In this document: positions 6,617 to 14,665 of the stretch, one piece after another | Layout of the letters: each line of letters opens with the position of its first letter | Position numbering within the stretch: position 1 is the first letter of the stretch | Assembly (NCBI RefSeq): GCF_002242805.1 | Contig: NZ_MCGQ01000049.1 | Location: forward strand, 62,001 to 126,000 | DNA: 64,000 bases | Reading direction: 5' to 3' | From: Streptomyces diastatochromogenes | Lineage (GTDB): Bacteria; Actinomycetota; Actinomycetes; Streptomycetales; Streptomycetaceae | Made by a program: the position numbers and the translations under genes | The notes under the pieces: generated by a model | The model's database searches: none | The model's input: the letters and a program-made list of their open reading frames with translations, nothing else | Told to the model about the DNA's origin: nothing

Positions 6617-9174
6617 ACGCATCGCTCCGGCTCAGCCTCACCTCCCTGCGCGCGCACCGGCGGCGCTTCGCCGGCACGTTCCTCGCCGTGTTCCTCGGCG
6701 TCGCCTTCCTGGCCGGCACCCTGGTCATGGGCGACACGCTGCGCGCGAGCTTCGGCTCCATGTTCGGCGAGGCCACCAGCGGTACGGACGCCGTCGTACG
6801 CGGCGCCGACGCCATCACCACCCCCGGCGAGGCCCAGGGCGTACGGCGGCCCGTCGACACCTCGCTGGTGCGGACCGTCGAGCGCGTCCCCGGCGTGGCG
6901 GCCGCCGCCCCGAACATCCAGGGCGCCGGCCAACTCGTCGGCGCCGACGGAAAACCCGTCGGCGGCCAGGGCCCGCCGACCCTCGCCGGCAACTGGATCA
7001 CCGACCCGAAGCTCAACCCGTATCAGCTCGCCGAGGGCCGCCTCCCCGCGCGGTCCGGCGAGGTGGTGGTCAACCGGGGAGCCGCGAAGAAGGGCGGCCT
7101 GAAGATCGGTGACACCACCACCCTGCGCACCCCGGACCCGGTCAGGGTGACCATCGTCGGCCTCGCGACCTTCGTCGGCCAGGACGGCATGGCCCAGGTG
7201 ACCTTCACCGGCATGACCCAGGCCGACGCCGAGAAGTACCTCACCGCGCGGCCCGGCCAGGCGGCGGGCATCCAGGTGCGGGCGGGCCCCGGGGTGAGCC
7301 AGGAGGAACTGGTCCGGCGGCTGACTCCCGTGCTGCCCAAGGGAGTCGAGGCCATCACCGGCCAGCAGTCGGCGCAGGAGAACAACGACATGATCTCCAG
7401 CCAGTTCCTGACCCTCTTCACGACCTTCCTGCTCGTCTTCTCCGGCGTCGCGCTGCTCGTCGCCACGTTCTCCATCCACAACACCTTCGCGATCGTGGTC
7501 GCCCAACGCACCCGCGAGAACGCCCTGTTGCGCGCCCTCGGCGCCTCCCGCCGTCAGGTGTCCGCGGCCGCTCTCGCCGAGGCCTGCGTCGTCGCCGTCA
7601 CGGCCTCGGGCGCCGGGCTCGCGGGCGGCATCGGCATCGCCGCCGGGCTTCAGGCGCTGTTCCCGGCGATCGGATTCCCCTTCCCCGACGGCGACCTGGT
7701 GATCAAGACGCTGTCGATGGCCCTGCCGCTCGCCGTGGGCATCGTGGTCTGCCTGGGCTCCGCGCTGCTGCCCGCCGTACGGGCCGGCCGCACCGCCCCG
7801 CTGACCGCCCTGCGCGAGACGGCCGTCGACTCCTCCGGTGCGTCCCGTTTCCGCGCGGTCGCCGGAACGGTCCTCGGCGCCGCGGCTCTCGCGGCGGCCC
7901 TCACCGGCGTTCTCGTCTCACCGTCCGTGTGGCCGGCCGGCCTCGGCGCGCTGCTGGCCCTGGTCTCCTTCGTGGTGCTGGGCCCCGTCGCCGCCACCAC
8001 GGCCGTACGGCTCCTCGGCGCACCCCTGGACCGGGTCCGCGGTGTCACCGGCGCCCTCGCCCGGCGCAACGCCCTGCGCACCCCGAAGCGGACGGCCGCC
8101 ACCGCGAGCGCGTTGATGATCGGCGTGGCCGTCGTGTCGCTGTTCACCGTGTTCGGCGCCTCGCTGAAGGCCACCATGGACCAGACGGTGTCCCGGTCCT
8201 TCGCGGGCGACGTCGCCGTCAGCACGCCCTCGTTCGGCGCGGGCGGCAGCGGGCTCAGCCCCCGGCTCGCCCCCGCCCTGCAGCGGCTGCCCGAGGTGGA
8301 CACGGCGGTGGGACTCGGCCGCGGGGTCGCCGAAGTGGACGGCAGGGGGCGGGCGTTGACCGTGACCGACCCGGCCGCACTCGCCCGCACCTTCGACCTC
8401 GGCACGGTCACCGGATCCCTGCGCGACCTCGGCACCGACGGCATCGCGCTGACCCGTGCGGAGGCCGACCGCCAAGGTCTGCACACCGGCGACACGGCCC
8501 GGCTCACCTTCACCGACGGCAGGACGCAGAACTTCACCGTCCGTGCCGTCTACGGCCAGTCCGAACTCGCCGGCGACTACGTCATCACCCGCGCCGCCTG
8601 GGCACCGCACCGCACCCAGGACGCCGACACGCTGATCGCCGTCACCTTCGAGCACGGCGTGAGCGCCGACGCGGGCAAGGCGGCCGTGCGGAAGGTGGCC
8701 GCCCGGTACGGCAACCCCGAGGTGCAGACCCGGGAGGAGTACGCGCAGTCCTCGGCCGGCGGCATCGACATGATGCTCACGCTCGTCTACGCCCTGCTCG
8801 CCCTCGCGGTGGTCATCGCCCTGCTGGGCATCGCCAACACACTGACCCTGGCGCTCCACGAACGCACCAGGGAACTGGGCCTGCTGCGGGCCGTCGGCCA
8901 GACCCGGGCCCAGCTGCGGGCCATGGTCCGCTGGGAGTCGGTCCTGGTCGCCGCCTTCGGCACGGCCGGCGGACTCGCGCTCGGCAGCTTCCTGGGCTGG
9001 GTCCTGGTCAAGGCCTCCGACGGCGCGAGCGACACCGCGTTCGCCTTCGCACTCCCACCCGCCCGACTCGCCGTGGTCGTCCTGGTCGGCCTGGCGGCCG
9101 GCGCCCTCGCGGGCCTGCGCCCGGCCCGTCGAGCGGCCCGCCTGGACGTACTGCGCGCGATCGCCACCGAGTGA
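6613..9174 (+). CDS. FtsX/MacB-like ABC permease
   Basis: An 853-aa permease with a duplicated FtsX core. One N-terminal helix (FAGTFLAVFLGVAFLAGTLV) is followed by a large MacB-PCD-like extracytoplasmic domain (about residues 45-260), three helices including ISSQFLTLFTTFLLVFSGVA, then a second anchor, a second periplasmic domain and three C-terminal helices (MLTLVYALLALAVVIALLGI). The conserved motif ERTRELGLLRAVG appears near the end and QRTRENALLRALG in the first half. It forms a transport complex with the preceding ATPase. Confidence 0.92.
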   Translation: MNASLRLSLTSLRAHRRRFAGTFLAVFLGVAFLAGTLVMGDTLRASFGSMFGEATSGTDAVVRGADAITTPGEAQGVRRPVDTSLVRTVERVPGVAAAAPNIQGAGQLVGADGKPVGGQGPPTLAGNWITDPKLNPYQLAEGRLPARSGEVVVNRGAAKKGGLKIGDTTTLRTPDPVRVTIVGLATFVGQDGMAQVTFTGMTQADAEKYLTARPGQAAGIQVRAGPGVSQEELVRRLTPVLPKGVEAITGQQSAQENNDMISSQFLTLFTTFLLVFSGVALLVATFSIHNTFAIVVAQRTRENALLRALGASRRQVSAAALAEACVVAVTASGAGLAGGIGIAAGLQALFPAIGFPFPDGDLVIKTLSMALPLAVGIVVCLGSALLPAVRAGRTAPLTALRETAVDSSGASRFRAVAGTVLGAAALAAALTGVLVSPSVWPAGLGALLALVSFVVLGPVAATTAVRLLGAPLDRVRGVTGALARRNALRTPKRTAATASALMIGVAVVSLFTVFGASLKATMDQTVSRSFAGDVAVSTPSFGAGGSGLSPRLAPALQRLPEVDTAVGLGRGVAEVDGRGRALTVTDPAALARTFDLGTVTGSLRDLGTDGIALTRAEADRQGLHTGDTARLTFTDGRTQNFTVRAVYGQSELAGDYVITRAAWAPHRTQDADTLIAVTFEHGVSADAGKAAVRKVAARYGNPEVQTREEYAQSSAGGIDMMLTLVYALLALAVVIALLGIANTLTLALHERTRELGLLRAVGQTRAQLRAMVRWESVLVAAFGTAGGLALGSFLGWVLVKASDGASDTAFAFALPPARLAVVVLVGLAAGALAGLRPARRAARLDVLRAIATE

Positions 9175-9245
9175 GACGCCGTGCGGCGCCGCCCTTCGGA
9201 AGTGCAGCGGTAGCCACCGCGGCAGGCGATCGACTCACCGCCCGG

Positions 9246-9821
9246 TCAGCCGGGGACGGCCGACCGGGCGGGAGCGGGTGCCGCGGCGTGGGCCACCACG
9301 GGGGTCGGAGCAGCGGCGACCGGGGCCGGTGCCGGCTGCACCTCCGTGAGCCGGGGCACCGGCTGCGGCTCGGCCGTGGGACGCGGCGAGCGAGCCGGCT
9401 GCTGCAGATGGGCCACGGCCGTTGCGGGCAGCGTGAACCACACGATCTTGCCGTCGTCGCCGTCCGGGCGTGCCCCCCAGCTCTCGCTCATCGCGGCCAC
9501 CATCGCCAGGCCCCGCCCACAGGTGGCCAGGGGGGAGGCGTCCGTCGTGTCGGCCACCACCGGAAGGCGCGGATCGTGATCGCGCACGGAGACCGTGAGC
9601 CGGTCCACCAGCAGTTCCAGCTCGACGGTGCACGACTTGTCGGGCCGGGCATGCCGGTGGACGTTGCTGAGCAGCTCGGTCACACCGAGCGCGGCCCGGT
9701 CTATCAACGGGTCCAAATGCCAGTAGCGCAACTGTGCAGATACGATTCTGCGGACCTGACCGATCCGCGACGGCAGGGCTTGGAGCTCCACCGTGCAGTG
9801 CCTGCTTGGATGACTGATCAC
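9246..9821 (-). CDS. RsbW-like ATP-binding regulator (HATPase_c_2)
   Basis: A 191-aa protein with a GHKL/Bergerat-fold ATPase in residues 1-125: N-box ALGVTELLSNVHRHA and G-boxes VSVRDHDPRLP and CGRGLAMV. The C-terminal 60 residues are a Pro/Ala-rich tail with no recognised domain. Such proteins act as serine-kinase anti-sigma factors or relatives lacking kinase activity. The GTG at 9821 is preferred over the longer TTG frame because GGGGAG lies 9 nt upstream and relatives begin near ISHPSRHCTVEL. No sigma or anti-anti-sigma partner is adjacent. Confidence 0.85.
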   Translation of the reverse strand: MISHPSRHCTVELQALPSRIGQVRRIVSAQLRYWHLDPLIDRAALGVTELLSNVHRHARPDKSCTVELELLVDRLTVSVRDHDPRLPVVADTTDASPLATCGRGLAMVAAMSESWGARPDGDDGKIVWFTLPATAVAHLQQPARSPRPTAEPQPVPRLTEVQPAPAPVAAAPTPVVAHAAAPAPARSAVPG

Positions 9822-10037
9822 GGCTGCGACTCCCCGATGTGAGGTCCGGAGGAACCGGAGGAACACGGAGAACAACGGATCCAGCAGGGTGCTTGCGTCC
9901 AAACGTCCGCCTGCTGTCGTGGCCGGCGGGCTGGTTCGCAGCGTTATCGCCGGTAAACCCAGAGTGACGTGAGACCAGCGTGACGCAGCGCGTGCACTCC
10001 CGCAACTCGCCGCGACCAGACGCAGGTCAGGCCCGGC

Positions 10038-10361
10038 TCAGCCGCCGCGCCCGGCCGCCCGGCGCACCGCCTCGATGAACCGCCGCGCCGCGGGTGGCCC
10101 CGGCTCGCCCGGAGCGGGGTCCTGCTCGCCCAGCGTCAGCAGGTACCGGTTGCCGTTGAGATCCGCCAGCGCCCGGTCCTCCGGGGCGAACCACGGCTTG
10201 GAGGCGCGCACCGCCTGCACGGGTGCGCTGTCGATCTCGCTGCCGTAGCTGTTGAGCAACTCCACCCTGCCGTCGCTGATCCGGACCTTTCCGGCCCGGG
10301 TGAGCGAACGCATCCGCTTGCCTATCCGCACGCCCGTGGCCGTGAACTCCGGCTCCGCCAT
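10038..10361 (-). CDS. Conserved hypothetical protein (107 aa)
   Basis: A small cytoplasmic basic protein starting MAEPEFTATGVRIGKRMRSL. The N-terminal half (SLTRAGKVRISDGRVELLNS) looks like a short beta-rich DNA- or protein-binding module; the C-terminus holds a Pro/Gly linker and a final helix (RRFIEAVRRA). No catalytic residues, signal peptide or membrane segment. It is transcribed away from the cysteine-synthase-like gene. I do not recognise a characterised family. Confidence 0.7.
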   Translation of the reverse strand: MAEPEFTATGVRIGKRMRSLTRAGKVRISDGRVELLNSYGSEIDSAPVQAVRASKPWFAPEDRALADLNGNRYLLTLGEQDPAPGEPGPPAARRFIEAVRRAAGRGG

Positions 10362-10745
10362 CCTTCGCCGCCCCCTTGTGCGTCGCTCGCCGGACCCCGG
10401 CCCGCGTGGGTCCGGATCCGGCCCGTGTCCGGTCGTACCGGCTCTGCTGGTCCAGTGCGCCCCTGTTCGTGATCCAGTGTGCGCCCGTGTTCGGGACGAT
10501 CGTCCCGTCCGGTGCAGTCTGCCCCGATGCGGTCTGGAGCACCAGTACGCACGGGGCGCGTGCGACGGAGGGCCGGAGCACTCGCGCCAATGCGCCCCCC
10601 GGGGGCCACCCGGGGGCGTGCCCCAGCCTGTCTTTGGGTGGCTCAAAGATGCGTTTATGCAGGTGGGAAGCGGTGCGGAAGGTGCTTATGATCGAGGTGC
10701 CGGCTGCGCGAGGCGCGGTCGGTGCCCAGCCTAAGGAGCCCCGCC
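10362..10745. other. Divergent intergenic region, 384 bp
   Basis: No gene is supported here; all open frames overlap each other without codon-position bias. It must carry promoters for both flanking genes. A possible -10 (TTATGAT, about 10685) lies upstream of the PLP enzyme, and its ribosome site AAGGAG is at about 10734. No riboswitch or clear operator was recognised. Confidence 0.4.
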
Positions 10746-11870
10746 GTGAGCACCACCCCACAGACCCGGACCGGCGCCACCCTCGACGTCGACCGCAGCG
10801 ACGCCGCCTACCGTGACTGGCTGAAAGATGCCGTCCGCAAGGTCCAGGCCGACAACCAGCGCTCGGCCGACACGCACCTGCTCAAGTTCCCGCTGCCCGA
10901 GCGGTGGGGCATCGACCTTTACCTGAAGGACGAGTCGACGCACCCCACCGGCAGCCTGAAGCACCGGCTGGCCCGCTCCCTGTTCCTCTACGGTCTGTGC
11001 AATGGCTGGATCCGCCCGGGCCGCCCGGTGATCGAGGCGTCCAGCGGCTCGACGGCCGTCTCCGAGGCCTACTTCGCCAAGCTGATCGGTGTGCCCTTCA
11101 TCGCGGTCATGCCGCGCACGACGAGCGCCGAGAAGTGCCGTCTGATCGAGTTCCACGGCGGACAGTGCCACTTCGTGGACGACTCCCGGAAGATGTACGA
11201 GGAGTCCGCCCGCCTCGCGGTGGAGACCGGCGGCCACTACATGGACCAGTTCACCTACGCCGAGCGGGCCACCGACTGGCGCGGCAACAACAACATCGCC
11301 GAATCCATCTTCCGCCAGCTGGAGTTGGAGCGGTTCCCGGAGCCTGCCTGGATCGTGGCCACGGCCGGCACCGGCGGCACCTCGGCGACCCTCGCGCGCT
11401 ACGTCCACTACATGCAGTACGACACCCGCATCTGTGTCGCCGACCCGGACAACTCCTGTTTCTTCGAGGGCTGGACGACCGGTGATCCGGACGTCACCTG
11501 CGACTGCGGCTCCCGCATCGAGGGCATCGGCCGGCCGCGCATGGAGCCGAGCTTCGTGCCCGGCGCCATCGACCGGATGATGAAGGTCCCGGACGCGGCC
11601 AGCGTGGCCGCCGTACGCGCCCTGGAGCGGGCCATCGGCCGCAAGGCGGGCGGTTCGACGGGCACGGGCCTGTGGAGCGCGCTGAAGATCGTCTCCGAGA
11701 TGGTGGCCGAGGGCCGCACCGGCAGCGTGGTCACCCTGCTGTGCGACCCGGGGGACCGCTACCTCGACAAGTACTACTCGGACACCTGGCTGGAGGAACA
11801 GGGCCTGGACATCGCCCCGTACACGGCGGCGATCGAGTCCCTGCTGGCCACGGGCGTGTGGCCGGACTGA
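10746..11870 (+). CDS. PLP-dependent cysteine synthase/desulfhydrase family protein
   Basis: Fold-type II PLP enzyme (374 aa). The Schiff-base lysine is in THPTGSLKHRLA; EASSGSTAVSEAYFAKL is the substrate/phosphate-binding loop and ATAGTGGTSATLARY binds the PLP phosphate. The length and the C-terminal GSTGTGLWSALKI plus DPGDRYLDKYY fit actinobacterial Cds1-like proteins that release sulfide from cysteine, rather than CysK/CysM. The GTG at 10746 follows AAGGAG by about 7 nt. The closely spaced cysteines near CDCGS may be metal- or redox-active, which is an inference. Confidence 0.85.
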   Translation: MSTTPQTRTGATLDVDRSDAAYRDWLKDAVRKVQADNQRSADTHLLKFPLPERWGIDLYLKDESTHPTGSLKHRLARSLFLYGLCNGWIRPGRPVIEASSGSTAVSEAYFAKLIGVPFIAVMPRTTSAEKCRLIEFHGGQCHFVDDSRKMYEESARLAVETGGHYMDQFTYAERATDWRGNNNIAESIFRQLELERFPEPAWIVATAGTGGTSATLARYVHYMQYDTRICVADPDNSCFFEGWTTGDPDVTCDCGSRIEGIGRPRMEPSFVPGAIDRMMKVPDAASVAAVRALERAIGRKAGGSTGTGLWSALKIVSEMVAEGRTGSVVTLLCDPGDRYLDKYYSDTWLEEQGLDIAPYTAAIESLLATGVWPD

Positions 11871-11886
11871 GCCGGTCCTTCGCGTC

Positions 11887-12861
11887 CTACCACTCCACGG
11901 TCCCGAGGGCCTTGCGCAGCACCGCGACGGCCTGGGCCACGGCCGCACGGGTGGCCTGCGTGCCGCTGAGCGGGTTCAGCATCATGAAGTCGTGCGTGAT
12001 CCCGTCGTAGCGGACCGTCGTGACCGGCACACCGGCGGCCCGGAGCCTGGCCGCGTAGGCCTCGCCCTCGTCGCGCAGTACGTCGGCCTCGTCGACGACC
12101 ACGTACGCCGGCGGGAGCCCGGCCAGCTGCTCCAGGCTCGCCCGCAGCGGTGAGACCGTGATCGCCGAGCGCTGGGAGGCCTCCGGCAGATAGGCGTCCC
12201 AGAACCACTCCATCGACCTGGCGGTGAGGAAGTAGCCCTGGGCGAACTGCCGGTAGGAGGGCGTGTCCATCCCGGCGTCCGTGACGGGGTAGTAGAGCGA
12301 CTGGTGGACGAAGCGGAAATCGCCGCGCTCCTTGGCCAGCAGGGCCAGGGCCGCGGTCATGTTCCCGCCCACCGAGTCGCCCGCCACCGCGAGCCGGGAG
12401 GCGTCGAGCCCGCGCGGGGCGCCGTGGTGGACGATCCACTGGGCGGTCGCGTAACCCTGCTCCAGGGCCACCGGGTACTGCGCCTCGGGCGAGCGGGTGT
12501 ACTCGACGAAGACGACGGCGGCCCGGGCTCCGACCGCGAGTTCGCGCACCAGTCGGTCGTGGGTGTCGGCGTTGCCGAGGATCCAGCCGCCCCCGTGCAT
12601 GTACAGCACCACCGGCAGCGGCTCCGCCACACCCGGCGGCCGTACGATCCGAGCCCGCACGCCGTCGACGTCGAAGGGCACGGTGACCCACTCCTCGTCG
12701 ACGGGGAGCTTCTCGATCGGTTGCGCCTGGATGTCGTCGAGGACCCTGCGGGCCTTCTCCACGCCGATCTCGTACAGGAAGGGCGGCTGGGAGGTGGCGT
12801 CGGCCAGTTCCCGGGAGGCGGGCTCCAGAACGACGTCGCCGATGGCGGGCTGGGCAGTCAT
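11887..12861 (-). CDS. HSL-family alpha/beta hydrolase (esterase/lipase)
   Basis: A 324-aa serine hydrolase. The oxyanion-hole motif YMHGGGWILG, nucleophile elbow GDSVGGN, acid VVDEADVLRDEG and His in YDGITHDFMML together give the hormone-sensitive-lipase class. The start at 12861 (MTAQPAIG) is where homology begins. No signal peptide, so cytoplasmic action on small acyl esters is likely. It ends tail-to-tail with the PLP enzyme. Confidence 0.9.
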   Translation of the reverse strand: MTAQPAIGDVVLEPASRELADATSQPPFLYEIGVEKARRVLDDIQAQPIEKLPVDEEWVTVPFDVDGVRARIVRPPGVAEPLPVVLYMHGGGWILGNADTHDRLVRELAVGARAAVVFVEYTRSPEAQYPVALEQGYATAQWIVHHGAPRGLDASRLAVAGDSVGGNMTAALALLAKERGDFRFVHQSLYYPVTDAGMDTPSYRQFAQGYFLTARSMEWFWDAYLPEASQRSAITVSPLRASLEQLAGLPPAYVVVDEADVLRDEGEAYAARLRAAGVPVTTVRYDGITHDFMMLNPLSGTQATRAAVAQAVAVLRKALGTVEW

Positions 12862-13006
12862 GACGGAATTCCTCGCGTTCGTCCGGATTGCATGGCCCTC
12901 TCCAGCATGGGTGCGGCCTGCTCCGGTCGCATCCGTGGACTGCCGGCCCGGGCGCGGCGAACCGTTCACTCTTCGTGCTGATCGCGGGGGTCCGCGGCGG
13001 CGTGCG

Positions 13007-13471
13007 CTATCCGCCCAGCCGCCGGTCCAGTGCCGTCACGGCGTTCCGGAACGCCTGGCCCACCCCGGGGCGGGCCAGGCGGCACACGAGGCGGAACGCG
13101 GCCGTCCCGTCCAGGGCGAAGGCCATCCGGATCCGGGTCCCGGTACCGGCCGGGGTGAGCCGCCACTCCTCGATCCAGGCGCGGGCCCCCGGGGTGTTGG
13201 TCACGTCGACGCGGTAGGCGTACACCTCGGGCGCCTTCGCCACCAGCACCGACTCCTCGAAACGGGTGCCGCCCCGGAGCCGTACCTCGCGCCCGCCCTC
13301 GGTCGGCCGGGCCGAGGACACCGCCGAGAACCACTCCGGCCAGCCGGGCACGTCCTCGGCGAGCGCGTGGAAGACCGCGTCAGGGGCGGCCGCGATGTCC
13401 CGGGTGAACACGAGCCGTACGGGGGCGGTCTCGACGAAGTCGATCTCCACCGGGCGCAGACGGTGAGCCAT
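13007..13471 (-). CDS. SRPBCC-family (START-like) protein
   Basis: A 154-aa single-domain helix-grip protein. RDIAAAPDAVFHALAEDVPG and WPEWFSAVSSA mark the polyketide-cyclase/dehydrase-like SRPBCC superfamily; the C-terminal helix is FRNAVTALDRRLGG. It would bind a hydrophobic ligand in its cavity, but no catalytic residues are evident. It lies between the esterase and the DeoR regulator on the same strand with gaps of 59 bp and more, so co-transcription is possible. Confidence 0.82.
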   Translation of the reverse strand: MAHRLRPVEIDFVETAPVRLVFTRDIAAAPDAVFHALAEDVPGWPEWFSAVSSARPTEGGREVRLRGGTRFEESVLVAKAPEVYAYRVDVTNTPGARAWIEEWRLTPAGTGTRIRMAFALDGTAAFRLVCRLARPGVGQAFRNAVTALDRRLGG

Positions 13472-13530
13472 GGCGACGAACTCCCTCGTGAAGGTGGGGC
13501 GTTGCGCCGGGCAGTCTAGCTGACGCCCTG

Positions 13531-14361
13531 TCAGATGTCCTCGTCCTCTTCCGGTTCGCCCGCCACCACCAGCCGCCGCAGATGCTCGGAGATCTCCGCC
13601 CGCGCCTCGGTGGGCAGGCCCGCGTCGGTGACCAGCGTGTCCACCTGCTCCAGCGCGGCGAACGAACTGAGGCCCACCGTGCCCCACTTGGTGTGGTCGG
13701 CCACCACCACGACCCGGCGCGCCGACTGCACCAGCCGCCGGTTGGTCTCGGCCTCCGCGAGGTTCGGCGTGGACAGGCCCGCCTCGACCGATATCCCGTG
13801 CACCCCGAGGAAGAGCAGGTCGAAGTGGAGGGCGGTGATCGCCTGGTCGGCCACCGGGCCCACCAGTGAATCGGACGGGGTGCGCACCCCGCCGGTCAGC
13901 ACCACCGTGGCCGCGCCCTGGCGCTGCCCCGAGGTGCGCTGCGCCGAGTGGAAGACGTCCGCGACCCGCACCGAGTTCGTCACCACGGTCAGATCGGGCA
14001 CCTCCAGCAGGTGCTGCGCGAGCGCGTAGGTCGTCGTACCGCCGGACAGGGCGATCGCCGTACCCGGGGTGACCAGCCGGGCGGCGGCACGCGCGATGTC
14101 CTCCTTGGCGGTCAGCTCCAGACCCGACTTGGCCTCGAAGCCCGGCTCATGGGTGCTCGCCTCGACCACCGGGACCGCGCCGCCGTGCACCTTCTCCAGC
14201 ACGCCCTGGCGGGCCAGCGCGTCGAGGTCGCGGCGGACGGTCATGTCCGACACGCCGAGCTTGCGGGTCAGTTCGTTGACCCGCACGCCTCCCCGGCGCC
14301 GGACCTCGTCCACGATCAGGGCGCGGCGCTGCTCGGCGAGGAGGTTCTGATTCTCACTCAC
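13531..14361 (-). CDS. DeoR/GlpR-family transcriptional repressor
   Basis: A 276-aa regulator. The N-terminal DeoR helix-turn-helix is RRRGGVRVNELTRKLGVSDM followed by TVRRDLDALARQGVLEKVHGGA; the C-terminal sugar-phosphate sensor contains IALSGGTTTYALA and NSVRVADVF. Such proteins usually repress sugar or polyol genes, with sugar phosphates as inducers. The GTG at 14361 is the homology-supported start. The 304 bp upstream, before the next gene on the other strand, hold no other supported gene. Confidence 0.9.
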   Translation of the reverse strand: MSENQNLLAEQRRALIVDEVRRRGGVRVNELTRKLGVSDMTVRRDLDALARQGVLEKVHGGAVPVVEASTHEPGFEAKSGLELTAKEDIARAAARLVTPGTAIALSGGTTTYALAQHLLEVPDLTVVTNSVRVADVFHSAQRTSGQRQGAATVVLTGGVRTPSDSLVGPVADQAITALHFDLLFLGVHGISVEAGLSTPNLAEAETNRRLVQSARRVVVVADHTKWGTVGLSSFAALEQVDTLVTDAGLPTEARAEISEHLRRLVVAGEPEEDEDI

Positions 14362-14665
14362 GTACGCTCCGGTCCTTTCGCCGCAATCCGTCCGACACGC
14401 CCGCCGCACCTACTCCGACCTGGACATTCCATCCGTCTCCGGTGCGCGGCGGTCCCATCCTTTCACGGGAGGGTACCGGTTGTGCCACTACCTGTTACGA
14501 CGCGCTCATGTCATTCGGGCACATCCGGGCATCACGTCTCCCACCCGTCGTCACACGGATCGGGGAGATTCCGTGACGAGAGGTGTACGCCGCCCCCGAA
14601 ACGGAGATCCTGATGCGCGCACGAACACATGCCTTGAGGCGCGTCACGGGGGAAGTGCGAGAACA